A stretch of 64,000 bases of DNA from Cupriavidus necator N-1 (GCF_000219215.1 NC_015723.1:1240001-1304000), one strand, 5' to 3'; positions 10,368-18,917 are shown, counted from the stretch's first letter. Notes: generated by a model not told the origin, from the sequence alone. Made by a program: numbers and translations.

Positions 10368-11303
10368 TCAGCGCAGCAGCGCGGCGATGCGCTCGCGCTG
10401 GCCGGGATCGGGCATGCGGCCCAGTCCGGCCCCAAGGTTGTCGGCCATGTTGCGCGGCTTGGAGGTGGCCGGGATCGCCGCGGTCACGGCGGGATGGCTG
10501 ACGATGAACTTCAGGAACAACTGGCCCCACGAGCCGCAGTCGATATCGCCGGCCCACGGTGGCAGCGGGCGGTCCTTGACGACGCGAAAGAGGCGCCCGT
10601 CCTGGAAAGGCCGGTTGACCAGCACCGCCACCCCACGCGCTTCGCACAGCGGCAGCAGCGTACGCTCGGCATTGCGCTCGGCCACGGAGTAGTTGATCTG
10701 GACAAAGTCCACGCGCTCGCTGCGCACGATCTTCTCCAGCGCCTCGTGCGCGTCCTCGCGGTAATGGGTGATGCCCAGGTAGCGAATGCGGCCCTGTTCC
10801 TTCAGCTCGCGCAGCCAGCGCAGGTTGGCCTGCCAGTCGATCAGGTTGTGTATCTGCAGCAGGTCGATCTTGTCCACGTGCAGGTCGGCCAGCGAGTGCG
10901 CCCATTGCGCCTGCGCGGGCGCGCCGGACTTGGCCGAGATCTTGGTGGCCAGGAACACCCGGCTGCGGGCATTGGCCGCGCGCAGCAGGTCGCCGGTCAC
11001 GGCTTCGGCGCTGCCGTAGCTGGGCGCGGTATCGACGACCGACCCTTCGCTCTGCAGAAGCAGGCCCATCACCTCCGCCAGCGGCTTGCGTTCATCAGCG
11101 CCGGTGCCGACGTTGAAGGTGTCGGCGGTGCCCATGCCGATCACGGGCAGGGCTTCGGTGGTGCCCGGGATGTTGCGGCGCATTGGCACGGCTACGGTGG
11201 CAGCGCCGGCGGGCAGGGCGGCGCAGGCGGCGAGGCCGGCGGCCAGGGCCAGGAAGGAGCGGCGATCTAGTGGCATTGGGACGGTTCGCGGCAGGTCACA
11301 CAC
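10368..11303 (-). CDS. Exported aldo/keto reductase (Tat-like signal)
   Basis: A 311-residue NADPH-type aldo/keto reductase fold. Recognisable elements are VVDTAPSYGSAEAVTGD (catalytic Asp and Tyr, about 90-106), FLATKISAKSG (catalytic Lys near 118), KIDLLQIHN (His near 150) and ITHYREDAHEALEKI. An N-terminal DRRSFLALAAGLAACAALPAGAA has the twin-arginine plus hydrophobic layout of a Tat signal, implying a folded, cofactor-loaded periplasmic enzyme. GTG at 11303 has AAGG 7 bases upstream; the alternative ATG at 11276 lacks a ribosome site. The downstream MFS-like gene begins 12 bp after the stop. The physiological substrate is unknown. Confidence 0.84.
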   Translation of the reverse strand: MCDLPRTVPMPLDRRSFLALAAGLAACAALPAGAATVAVPMRRNIPGTTEALPVIGMGTADTFNVGTGADERKPLAEVMGLLLQSEGSVVDTAPSYGSAEAVTGDLLRAANARSRVFLATKISAKSGAPAQAQWAHSLADLHVDKIDLLQIHNLIDWQANLRWLRELKEQGRIRYLGITHYREDAHEALEKIVRSERVDFVQINYSVAERNAERTLLPLCEARGVAVLVNRPFQDGRLFRVVKDRPLPPWAGDIDCGSWGQLFLKFIVSHPAVTAAIPATSKPRNMADNLGAGLGRMPDPGQRERIAALLR

Positions 11304-11444
11304 TGGTTGACCTTAGTAGCTGTCCGGGGGCTTGTAAACCGTTGCTTCAATGCACTTTTTCGCCACGTCACCCGTTCTGATCCCGCCAAAGCCTGGCCTG
11401 GAGTGCGGTCTTGCCGCCACCGGCAAGGCCGCCGCCCCAGGGCG

Positions 11445-12806
11445 TCAGATCACCGTGGCCAGGCCCAGCGTCAGCAGCAGCGCCACCACCGAGATGATGG
11501 TCTCGCACACCGACCAGGTCTGGAAGGTCTGGGTCACGGTCATGTTGAAGTACTCCTTGACCAGCCAGAAGCCGCCGTCGTTCACGTGCGACAGGATCAG
11601 CGAACCGGCGCCGGTGGTCAGCACCAGCAGCTCCGGGCGGGTGCCCGGCACGCTGGCGGCGATCGGCGCGACGATGCCCGCGGCGGTGGTCATGGCCACC
11701 GTGGCCGAGCCCGTGGCGATGCGGATCATCACCGCCACCAGCCAGCCCAGCACCAGCACCGACACGTTGGCGCCGGTGGCGACGTCGACGATGGCGTTGG
11801 AGATGCCCGAGTCACGCAGGATGCGGCCAAAGCCGCCGCCGGCGCCGACCACCAGCGTGATGATAGCGGTGGGCGCCACGCACTCGTTGGTGAACTTGAG
11901 GATGGTCTCGCGGTTGAAGCCGCGCGCCTTGCCGAAGGTGTAGAAGCTCACCAGCGCGGCAATCAGCAGCGCCATCACCGAGTTGCCAATCAGCTTCAGG
12001 AAGTCGTTGGCAAAGGTCTTGGGCGTGGCGATGAGGTCTGCCCAGCTGCCGATCAGCATCAGGATCACGGGCAGCAGGATGGTGAACACGGTGATGCCGA
12101 AGCCCGGCAACTCATGCGATGCCTTGACGCGCTCATCCTCTTCGGTGAACTGCTCCGCCAGCGGGTTGATCTCGGGTAGCTTGACGTAGCGGTCCATCAG
12201 CTTGGCGAACAGCGGGCCAGCGAGGGCTGCCGTGGGAATGCCCACGATCAGCGCGTACATGATGGTCTTGCCGATGTCGGCGCCATAGGCGGTCACCGCC
12301 AGCAGCGCGGCCGGGTGCGGCGGGATCAGGCCGTGCACCACGGACAGGCCGGCCACCATCGGGATGCCGACCAGCACCATCGACGTGCCGGTGCGCTTGG
12401 CCACGTTGAAGGCGATCGGCACCAGCAGCACGAAGCCCACTTCAAAGAACACCGGCAGGCCGACGATAAAGGCGATGGTGGCCATCGCCCAATGCACGTT
12501 CTTTGCGCCGAAGAAATCGATCAGTGTGTTGGCGATGCGCTCGGCGCCGCCGGATTCGGCCATCATCTTGCCGAGCATGGTGCCCAGGCCGACCACCAGC
12601 GCGATATGGCCCAGCGTGCCGCCGACACCGGCTTCAAAGGACTTGACGATGTCGCCCATCGGCATGCCCACGGCAAAGCCGAGCAGCACTGAAACGACCA
12701 CCAGGGTAATGAAGGGGTTGAGCTTGAAGCGCGCGATCAGCACCACCAGTGCGATCACTGCGATCAGCGCATACACCAAGAGCGTGGTTCCGGTGACGGC
12801 ACCCAT
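11445..12806 (-). CDS. gntP: GntP-family gluconate-type permease
   Basis: A 453-residue inner-membrane H+ symporter of the GntP family, which carries gluconate and related sugar acids such as idonate, fructuronate and, in relatives, D-serine. Family features are FKLNPFITLVVVSVLLGFAVGMP near residue 27-49, the glycine-rich GGTLGHIALVVGLGTMLGKMM, the FFEVGFVLLVPIAFNVAK segment near 122-139, and HPAALLAVTAYGADIGKTI. It is last in an rpiR-deacylase-ridA-gntP transcript, separated from ridA by a palindromic repeat. With the divergent PLP enzyme, KDG kinase and KDPG aldolase, its likely cargo is an aldonate or amino-aldonate. The exact substrate is not visible in the sequence. Confidence 0.92.
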   Translation of the reverse strand: MGAVTGTTLLVYALIAVIALVVLIARFKLNPFITLVVVSVLLGFAVGMPMGDIVKSFEAGVGGTLGHIALVVGLGTMLGKMMAESGGAERIANTLIDFFGAKNVHWAMATIAFIVGLPVFFEVGFVLLVPIAFNVAKRTGTSMVLVGIPMVAGLSVVHGLIPPHPAALLAVTAYGADIGKTIMYALIVGIPTAALAGPLFAKLMDRYVKLPEINPLAEQFTEEDERVKASHELPGFGITVFTILLPVILMLIGSWADLIATPKTFANDFLKLIGNSVMALLIAALVSFYTFGKARGFNRETILKFTNECVAPTAIITLVVGAGGGFGRILRDSGISNAIVDVATGANVSVLVLGWLVAVMIRIATGSATVAMTTAAGIVAPIAASVPGTRPELLVLTTGAGSLILSHVNDGGFWLVKEYFNMTVTQTFQTWSVCETIISVVALLLTLGLATVI

Positions 12807-12866
12807 ATTGTCTCCTTGTGTGGAAAAAAGGCCGCTTGTGGCGGCAGGGGTTAGTTTTTAGTTTTT

Positions 12867-12894
12867 CCCCTCTCCCGCGGTAGCGGGAGGGGGG
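12867..12894. repeat. GC-rich palindromic intergenic repeat
   Basis: Two 12-base arms (CCCCTCTCCCGC and GCGGGAGGGGGG, loop GGTA) form a near-perfect stem in the 111 bp between ridA and gntP. Similar CCCTCTCCCGC palindromes recur between genes in betaproteobacterial and xanthomonad genomes, to my knowledge. On the minus-strand transcript it is followed by A residues, not U, so it is more likely a REP-like element or mRNA-stabilising stem than a terminator. Confidence 0.6.
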
Positions 12895-12917
12895 CACGCA
12901 ATCCGCAGGCAGCAGGC

Positions 12918-13310
12918 TCAGGCCGCCGGCTTCTTGTAGGCGATGCAGTCCACTTCGACCTTGCAGTCCACCACCATGCTCGACTGCACGCAGGCGCGCG
13001 CGGGCGGGTTGGCGCCGAAGTATTCCTTGAAGATCTTGTTGAACGAGGCGAAGTCGCGCGTGTCATCCAGCCAGACGCCGCAGCGCACGACGTGCTCGGG
13101 GCCGTAGCCGGCTTCGGCCAGGATGGCCAGCACGTTCTTGATGGCCTGGTGGGTCTGGGGCACGATGCCGCCGTCGATGACCTCGCCGTTGACCATCGGC
13201 ACCTGGCCGGAGACGTAGAGCCAGCCGTCGGCCGCGACCGCGCGGGCAAAGGGCATGTGCTGGCCGCCGGTGCCGGTGCCGCCTTCGACGCCGAATCGTT
13301 TGATGTCCAT
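12918..13310 (-). CDS. RidA/YjgF-family enamine/imine deaminase
   Basis: RidA proteins hydrolyse reactive enamines and imines such as 2-aminoacrylate that leak from PLP-dependent dehydratases. This 130-residue protein shows YVSGQVPMVNGEV near residue 32-44, TKNVL-like AIKNVLAILAEAGYGPEHVV, and the PPARACVQ motif whose Arg (about 105) binds the carboxylate in active family members. The Glu of VEVDCIAY follows near 120. Its place next to an amidohydrolase and opposite a PLP deaminase gene fits a role in finishing or detoxifying that enzyme's enamine product. The gene starts 51 bp after the deacylase gene. Family is secure; being a dedicated partner is inferred. Confidence 0.9.
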   Translation of the reverse strand: MDIKRFGVEGGTGTGGQHMPFARAVAADGWLYVSGQVPMVNGEVIDGGIVPQTHQAIKNVLAILAEAGYGPEHVVRCGVWLDDTRDFASFNKIFKEYFGANPPARACVQSSMVVDCKVEVDCIAYKKPAA

Positions 13311-13361
13311 GGGTACTCCTGGGATGGGTTGGATATGGGAAGGAAGAGGGCAGCGCGCTGG

Positions 13362-14834
13362 TCAGGCGGCGCCGAACTCAGGCCGCGAGCCTCGCGGCAG
13401 GAACCGGCCGGCGCGCACGCCGGTGGTCTGGCGCTGCTGCCATGACAGCTCGCCGTTGACCCAGACCGCGGCAATGCCCTCGGCCGGTTGCATGGGATCG
13501 GTAAAGCTGGCCGCATCGCGGATGGTGGTGGCGTCGAACAGCACCAGGTCGGCCCAGTAGCCTTCGCGCACGAAGCCGCGTTCCTGCAGCCCGAAGCGCT
13601 CGGCGGACATGCCGGTCATCTTGTTGACGGCCACCGACAGCGGGAACAGCTCGCGGTCGCGGGCGTAGTGGCCCAGCACGCGGGGGAAGGCGCCCCACAG
13701 GCGTGGATGCGGCAGCGGGTCGTTGGGCAGCCCGTCCGAGCCGACCACCGTGGCCGGATGGCTCAGGATGCGGTCGACGTCGGCGTCTTCCATGCAGTGG
13801 TAGACCGCGCCCGCGGGCATCAGCCGTCGCGCGGCTTCGTGCAGGTCTACCTGCCATTCGGCGGCGATATCGGCCAGCAGGCGGCCGCTCATTTCGGGCG
13901 CGCCTTCGGACCAGGTCACCATGATGTCGAAATCGCTGGTGACCTGCTTCAGGTCCAGCGTGGAGGAACTGGCGGTGTAGGGGTAGCAGTCGCAGCCCAC
14001 CGGCTGCCAGCGCTGCGCGCCGTCGAGCGCGTCCAGCACCTCGGTGCTGCGGCCCCAGTTGGCCACGCCCGCGCATTTCAGGTGCGAGATCACCACCGGC
14101 ACGCGTGCATGACGGCCGATGCGGAAGGCCTCGTCCATGGCGTCGAGGATCTCGGCGAACTCGCTGCGCAGGTGGGTGGCGTAGAGCGCGCCGGCCTTGG
14201 CCAGCGGTTCGGCCAGCGCCAGCACCTCATCGGTCGGCGCGCTGAACGCGTTGGCGTAGGCCAGGCCCGTGGACAGGCCCAGCGCGCCATGCTGCAGCGC
14301 TTCTTCCAGCTGTGCTCGCATTGCCGCGATTTCTTCCGGCGTGGCAGCGCGGTCGAAGCGGTCCATATGATTGCTGCGCAGCGCGGTATGGCCTACCAGC
14401 GCGGCAACGTTGACCGCGGGCTGCGCGGCTTCCACCGCATCGACGTAGCTTTTGAAATCCGGGTAGCGGAAGGCGTCGGCATGGCCGAGCAGGTTCATCG
14501 GGTCGGGCGGCTCGCCCGCCAGCGTCACCGGCGCGGCGCTGATGCCGCAGTTGCCGACCACCACCGTGGTCACGCCCTGCGACAGCTTGGGCGTCATCTC
14601 GGGCTGGCGCACCACGTTGGTGTCGTCGTGCGTATGCACGTCGATAAAGCCCGGTGCAAGGACCAGGCCGTCGCCTTCGACTACATGCGAGGCGGCGTCG
14701 GGATCGATCGCGCCGGCTTCATCGATGCGGGCGATGCGGCCGTCGCGCAGGGCCACATCGGCCAGGCGCGCGGCGGCGCCGGAGCCGTCGATCAGGGTGA
14801 CGCAGCGGATCAGGGTATCGAACAGGTGTGGCAT
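13362..14834 (-). CDS. N-acyl-D-amino-acid deacylase (amidohydrolase superfamily)
   Basis: Zinc-dependent removal of acyl groups from N-acyl D-amino acids. The 490-residue sequence shows the amidohydrolase HxH metal motif FIDVHTHDD near residue 66, the Cys zinc ligand in VVGNCGISAAP near 96, the metal-ligand His in THLRSEFAEI near 220, VVISHLKCAG near 250, and VGSDGLPNDPLPHPR near 365 typical of D-aminoacylases. It starts 2 bp after the RpiR regulator stop, so the two are coupled. Given the KDG kinase and KDPG aldolase opposite, an N-acetylated D-glucosaminate-like acid is a plausible substrate alongside ordinary N-acyl D-amino acids. Length and motifs are normal for the family. Confidence 0.88.
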   Translation of the reverse strand: MPHLFDTLIRCVTLIDGSGAAARLADVALRDGRIARIDEAGAIDPDAASHVVEGDGLVLAPGFIDVHTHDDTNVVRQPEMTPKLSQGVTTVVVGNCGISAAPVTLAGEPPDPMNLLGHADAFRYPDFKSYVDAVEAAQPAVNVAALVGHTALRSNHMDRFDRAATPEEIAAMRAQLEEALQHGALGLSTGLAYANAFSAPTDEVLALAEPLAKAGALYATHLRSEFAEILDAMDEAFRIGRHARVPVVISHLKCAGVANWGRSTEVLDALDGAQRWQPVGCDCYPYTASSSTLDLKQVTSDFDIMVTWSEGAPEMSGRLLADIAAEWQVDLHEAARRLMPAGAVYHCMEDADVDRILSHPATVVGSDGLPNDPLPHPRLWGAFPRVLGHYARDRELFPLSVAVNKMTGMSAERFGLQERGFVREGYWADLVLFDATTIRDAASFTDPMQPAEGIAAVWVNGELSWQQRQTTGVRAGRFLPRGSRPEFGAA

Positions 14835-14836
14835 GG

Positions 14837-15742
14837 TCAGTCTCCCAGCGGCTGGCGGCTGTCAGGGCCCCTGGCGGGGCCGCTTTCGCCGCGGTGGGTG
14901 TCCAGCACGTACTTGAGCCGGCGCAGGCGCTCCTTGCTCTGGTCCGGCTGCAACAGCGCGCATTGCGTGGCGAGCACGTCCAGCACCATCAGCATGGCGT
15001 AGCGCGATGCCGACGGCTTGAAAATGAAATCCGTCTCCAGCGTGCGCACCGGCAGCAGCACGTCGGCACGCGCGGCCAGCGGCGAGCCCAGCGCGGTCAC
15101 GGCCACCAGGCGGGCACCGTACTCGCGCGCGATATCGCAGCTGGCCAGCATCTCCGGCACGCGGCCGCTGGCCGAGAAGGCCAGCACCACGTCGTCGCGG
15201 CCCAGCGTGGCCGCCACCATCTTCTGCAGAAGCGCGTCCTGGTAGCTCGCCACCGGCTGGCCCAGGCGCGCCAGGCGATGGCGGGCCTCGTCGGCCATGA
15301 ACGACGAGCCGCCGCCCATGCCAAAAGCGTAGACCATGCGTGCACCAAGCAACAGGCGCGCGGCCTGTTCGATGCGCTGCGCATCCATCAGGCCGCGGTT
15401 GACTTCCAGCGCGGTGAGGATGTCGGCGTGGATGCTGTCGGCCAGCGTGGCCGGGGCGGCTTCACCGGCGGGAACGCTGCCGGGCTGCAGGAAGCGCGCG
15501 CCTACCGCGGTGGCCTGGGCCAGGCGCAGCTTCAGGTCGCGCACGTCGCGGCAGCCGATGGCCTTGGCAAAGCGCGTCACGCTGGCCTCGCTGACGCCGG
15601 CCTTGCGCGCCAGTTCATTGATGCTGGCGGCGGCCGCGCCGGCCAGGTCTTCCAGCACCACCTGCGCCACCTTCTGCTCGGCCAGGCGCAGCGCGGGGCC
15701 GCGCTCGGCGATGCGGGTCAGGATGTCAAAGGGCGCGGTCAT
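14837..15742 (-). CDS. MurR/RpiR-family transcriptional regulator with SIS domain
   Basis: A 301-residue regulator. An N-terminal RpiR helix-turn-helix occupies about 1-80 (LRLAEQKVAQVVLEDL, then SINELARKAGVSEASVTRFAKAIGC). The SIS sugar-phosphate domain (about 125-260) includes RMVYAFGMGGGSSFMADEARHR and VVLAFSASGRVPEM. RpiR regulators with SIS domains usually sense phosphosugars; KDPG or KDG is attractive here because the divergent operon makes and cleaves KDPG. It is the first gene of the minus-strand unit, and the 212-bp gap to the PLP enzyme gene holds an AT-rich near-palindrome that may be its operator. Activator versus repressor cannot be told from sequence. Confidence 0.9.
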   Translation of the reverse strand: MTAPFDILTRIAERGPALRLAEQKVAQVVLEDLAGAAAASINELARKAGVSEASVTRFAKAIGCRDVRDLKLRLAQATAVGARFLQPGSVPAGEAAPATLADSIHADILTALEVNRGLMDAQRIEQAARLLLGARMVYAFGMGGGSSFMADEARHRLARLGQPVASYQDALLQKMVAATLGRDDVVLAFSASGRVPEMLASCDIAREYGARLVAVTALGSPLAARADVLLPVRTLETDFIFKPSASRYAMLMVLDVLATQCALLQPDQSKERLRRLKYVLDTHRGESGPARGPDSRQPLGD

Positions 15743-15903
15743 GGGCGGCAGGTCTGGTCGGAAGACGGGTCGGATCGAAATGTGACGGAAGCTGCAGTGC
15801 CCGCGGGCAGGGGCTATAACTGTGATTGGCGCACGTGGCGGGTGCCAGTCGCGTTGTCCCGGCTAGCCCTTCCGGGCATCTGCGTGTTACTTTATAACAA
15901 GGA

Positions 15904-15921
15904 TGAAATATCTTATTTTCA
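15904..15921. promoter_or_regulatory. Candidate RpiR-type operator
   Basis: TGAAATATCTTATTTTCA is nearly symmetrical (TGAAA...TTTCA ends) and stands out as AT-rich in GC-rich DNA. It lies in the divergent intergenic region, about 160 bp upstream of the RpiR start and 46-63 bp upstream of the PLP enzyme start. TGAAA/TTTCA ends are common in RpiR-family sites. Assignment is by pattern and position only. Confidence 0.5.
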
Positions 15922-15966
15922 GGGCTATCATTACGTCAATCAGATTTTTTCAGGGTGATGACAAGC

Positions 15967-17235
15967 ATGCGTGAAATAAAGTATCAGGCCGGCGTGATCG
16001 ATCCGCTCAACAAGGCACTGGGCCGGATGGAAGGCCCGATCGCCCCGGATGCGGCCGGCCAGACCGGCTGGAACTTGTTGCAGGAAGAGTTGAGCCTGCC
16101 GGCCGCGGTGCTCTATGAAGACCGGCTTGCGCACAACCTGGAATGGATGCGCCGCTTCATGAACGAATACGGCGTGCAGCTTGCGCCGCACGGCAAGACC
16201 ACCATGGCGCCCAAGCTGTTTGCGCGCCAGCTCGGCGCCGGCGCGTGGGGCATCACGCTGGCCACCGCGCACCAGACCGCGGCCGCGCATGCGCACGGCG
16301 TCAAACGCGTGCTGATGGCCAACCAGCTGGTGGGCCGGCGCAATATGGAAATCATCGCTGACCTGCTGCGCGATCCGGATTTCGAATTCTTCGCGCTGGT
16401 GGACTCGGCCGCGCTGGTCGACCAGCTCGGCAAGTTCTTCCAGGAGCGCGGGCAGAAGCTGCAGGTGCTGCTGGAGCTGGGCGTGGAAGGCGGGCGCACC
16501 GGCGTGCGCGACGACGCGCAGCAGCAGGCCGTGCTGGACGCGCTGGCGCGCTGGCCGCAGGCGCTGTCGCTGGCCGGCGTCGAGATCTATGAAGGCGTGC
16601 TCAAGGAAGAAGCCGATATCCGCAAGTTCCTGCAGCGCACCGTGGCGGTGACGCGGCGGCTGGCACGGGAAGGCCGCTTCGGCCGCAGCCCTGTGGTGAT
16701 GTCGGGCGCGGGCTCGGCCTGGTACGACGTGGTGGCCGAGGAATTCGCGCGCACCGAGATCGGCGCGCCGATCGACATCGTGCTGCGCCCCGGCTGCTAC
16801 CTGACGCACGACGTGGGCATCTACCGCGCCGCGCAGCAGCGCATCCTGGCCAGCAACCCGGTCGCGCAGAAGATGCGCGAGGGCCTGCTGCCGGCGCTGC
16901 AGCTGTGGGCCTATGTGCAGTCGATCCCTGAGCCGGACCGCGTCATCATCGGCATGGGCAAGCGCGATGCGGCCTTCGACGCCGGCATGCCGATCCCGGC
17001 ACGGCTGTACCGGCCCGGCACCGAGGCGCCGGTGGACGTGCCCGCGCACTGGGAAGTCACCGGCATGATGGACCAGCACGCCTACCTGCAGGTCAAGCCG
17101 GGCGACGACGTTCAGGTCGGCGACATGATCGCCTTCGATATCTCGCACCCATGCCTGACTTTCGACAAGTGGCGCCATATCCCGGTGCTGGACCGCGACA
17201 TGCGCGTGATCGACATCGTGCAAACCTTCTTCTGA
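15967..17235 (+). CDS. D-serine dehydratase-like / D-threonine aldolase-like PLP enzyme (amino acid deaminase)
   Basis: Fold-type III PLP enzyme of about 422 residues. The Schiff-base lysine is in LAPHGKTTMAPKLF near residue 60. PLP-phosphate and substrate segments include EGGRTGVRD and SGAGSAWYDVV. The C-terminal ISHPCLTFDKW near 390-400 carries the His and Cys that bind zinc in eukaryotic D-serine dehydratase. I prefer ATG 15967 because GGTGAT lies 7 bases upstream; GTG 15955 and ATG 15958 are alternatives. It leads a three-gene operon with KDG kinase and KDPG aldolase. D-glucosaminate dehydratase of pseudomonads, which yields 2-keto-3-deoxygluconate, belongs to this enzyme type as I recall, and that activity would make the operon one linear pathway. 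A general D-serine deaminase remains possible. Confidence 0.82.
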   Translation: MREIKYQAGVIDPLNKALGRMEGPIAPDAAGQTGWNLLQEELSLPAAVLYEDRLAHNLEWMRRFMNEYGVQLAPHGKTTMAPKLFARQLGAGAWGITLATAHQTAAAHAHGVKRVLMANQLVGRRNMEIIADLLRDPDFEFFALVDSAALVDQLGKFFQERGQKLQVLLELGVEGGRTGVRDDAQQQAVLDALARWPQALSLAGVEIYEGVLKEEADIRKFLQRTVAVTRRLAREGRFGRSPVVMSGAGSAWYDVVAEEFARTEIGAPIDIVLRPGCYLTHDVGIYRAAQQRILASNPVAQKMREGLLPALQLWAYVQSIPEPDRVIIGMGKRDAAFDAGMPIPARLYRPGTEAPVDVPAHWEVTGMMDQHAYLQVKPGDDVQVGDMIAFDISHPCLTFDKWRHIPVLDRDMRVIDIVQTFF

Positions 17236-17248
17236 GGCAGGCAGCCCC

Positions 17249-18184
17249 ATGAGCATCGACATCCTGGCCTACGGCGAACCGCTGGTGGAGTTCAACCAGC
17301 AGCCCGACGATCCGTCGCGCTACCTGCAAGGCTTTGGCGGCGACACTTCCAACTTCTGCATTGCGGCTGCGCGCCAGGGCGCCAGCACCGGCTATATCTG
17401 CGCGGTCGGCGCCGACACCTTCGGCGAGCGCTTGCGCGCGCTGTGGACGCAGGAGCGGGTCGATACCCGCCACGTGCGCGTCGACCCGAGCGCGCCTACC
17501 GGGGTCTACTTTGTCTCGCACGACAACCACGGCCACCGCTTCGACTACCTGCGCGAAGGCTCTGCCGCCAGCCGCTACCAGCATGAGCATCTGCCGCTCG
17601 GCGCGATCGCCGCGGCGCGCTACCTGCACCTGTCGGGCATCAGCCTGGCCATCAGCACCAGCGCCTGCGATGCCGGGCTGGACGCGATGGAGCATGCGCG
17701 CAAGGCCGGCACCAAGGTCACGCTGGACACCAACCTGCGCTTGCGGCTTTGGTCGCTGGCACGCGCGCGCGGCATCATGCGCGAGGCCCTCATGCTGACC
17801 GATGTGTGCCTGCCCAGCTGGGATGACATCACCGTGCTGACCGGGCTGGACGACCGCGACGCCATCGTCGACTACCTGCTGGGCTGCGGCATCGGCCTGG
17901 TCGCGCTGAAGCTGGGCGAAGAGGGCTCCTATGTGGCCACGCCCGAGTCGCGCGCGCTGGTGCCGCCTTATCCGGTCAAGCCGATCGATGCCACCGGCGC
18001 CGGCGACTGCTTCGGCGGCAGCTTTGTCGCGCGCCTGGCCGCGGGTGCCGATCCGTTCGAGGCGGCGCGCTATGCCAACGTGGCCGCCGCGCTGTCTACC
18101 ACTGGTTATGGCGCGGTGGCGCCGATCCCCGACGCCCAGACCGTGCTGGGCCGGTTGGCGCAGTCAGTGTCGGTGATCGCGTGA
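17249..18184 (+). CDS. kdgK: 2-dehydro-3-deoxygluconate kinase (PfkB family)
   Basis: Phosphorylates 2-keto-3-deoxygluconate to KDPG. The 311-residue protein has the ribokinase/PfkB layout: early YGEPLVEFNQQP, GFGGDTSNFCIAAARQG (about 29-45, sugar-binding GG), TLDTNLRLRLW near 150-160 typical of KDG kinases, and the C-terminal ATP/catalytic motif DATGAGDCFGGSF near 248-260 with the general-base Asp. It starts 13 bp after the PLP enzyme gene and 69 bp before the aldolase gene, in the order of the presumed pathway. Other 2-keto-sugar acids remain possible substrates. Confidence 0.9.
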   Translation: MSIDILAYGEPLVEFNQQPDDPSRYLQGFGGDTSNFCIAAARQGASTGYICAVGADTFGERLRALWTQERVDTRHVRVDPSAPTGVYFVSHDNHGHRFDYLREGSAASRYQHEHLPLGAIAAARYLHLSGISLAISTSACDAGLDAMEHARKAGTKVTLDTNLRLRLWSLARARGIMREALMLTDVCLPSWDDITVLTGLDDRDAIVDYLLGCGIGLVALKLGEEGSYVATPESRALVPPYPVKPIDATGAGDCFGGSFVARLAAGADPFEAARYANVAAALSTTGYGAVAPIPDAQTVLGRLAQSVSVIA

Positions 18185-18253
18185 CCCGGTTGGCCTGAAA
18201 CTCCTGCTTCCCTGAACCCCTGCTTCTTCTGCACTCCTTATTCCGAGACAGCC

Positions 18254-18898
18254 ATGCAAAACCAGACTTCCCCGCTGCTTCAACGCCTTGCCGATGTGCC
18301 GGTGATCCCGGTGCTGGAGTTCCACTCGGTCGACGAGGCCCTGCACGTCAGCGAGGCACTGGTCACCGGCGGCTTGCCGCTGCTTGAGATCACGCTGCGT
18401 ACGCCGGTGGCGCTGGAAGCGATCAGGGCGGTGGCGGCAGCCTTGCCGCAGGCCTGCGTCGGTGCCGGCACGGTACTGAACGTCGAGCAGCTGCACGCCG
18501 TGCGCGATGCGGGCGCGCAGTTTGCCGTCTCGCCCGGCCTGACCCCGGCGCTGGCCGAGGGCGCGCAGGGCGCGGGCATCTCGCTGCTGCCGGGCGTGGC
18601 CACCGCGAGTGAGGCGATGGCGGCGCTGGAAGCCGGCTTCACCTTTCTCAAGTTCTTCCCGGCGCAGGCCGCGGGCGGCGTGCCGATGCTGAAGTCGCTG
18701 GGCGGGCCGCTGCCGCAGCTGCGCTTCTGCCCGACGGGCGGCATCGACGCCGCGCTGGCGCCGACCTACCTGGCGCTGCCCAACGTGGTGTGCGTGGGCG
18801 GTTCATGGGTGGTGCCCAAGGACGCCGTCGCCAGCGGCGACTGGGGCCGCATCCGCACGCTGGCCGAGCAGGCCAGGGCACTGCGCAACAAGGGCTGA
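18254..18898 (+). CDS. eda: 2-dehydro-3-deoxy-phosphogluconate aldolase
   Basis: Class I aldolase cleaving KDPG to pyruvate and glyceraldehyde-3-phosphate, the last step of the Entner-Doudoroff pathway. At 214 residues it has standard length. [13 protein letters not shown] is near residue 16, [12 protein letters not shown] holds the catalytic Glu near 43, CVGAGTVL is near 75, and the Schiff-base Lys is in [14 protein letters not shown] near 133. FCPTGGI forms the phosphate-binding turn. It closes the plus-strand operon and is followed by a strong intrinsic terminator. Because no edd/zwf is next to it, this copy may serve both this island and the general ED route. Confidence 0.95.
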   Translation: MQNQTSPLLQRLADVPVIPVLEFHSVDEALHVSEALVTGGLPLLEITLRTPVALEAIRAVAAALPQACVGAGTVLNVEQLHAVRDAGAQFAVSPGLTPALAEGAQGAGISLLPGVATASEAMAALEAGFTFLKFFPAQAAGGVPMLKSLGGPLPQLRFCPTGGIDAALAPTYLALPNVVCVGGSWVVPKDAVASGDWGRIRTLAEQARALRNKG

Positions 18899-18917
18899 GC
18901 ACCGGCAGCGCAAAAGG

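Noticed and set aside
9054..11270. Long plus-strand open frame opposite the MFS and aldo/keto reductase genes
   Set aside because: Composition is His/Gln/Arg-rich as expected for the antisense of high-GC genes; the minus-strand products have clear family motifs.
13488..15002. 504-codon plus-strand frame opposite the deacylase gene
   Set aside because: No motifs or ribosome site; mirrors the codon pattern of the real minus-strand gene.
15940..17262. 440-codon minus-strand frame opposite the PLP enzyme
   Set aside because: Antisense shadow of a well-supported fold-type III PLP enzyme.
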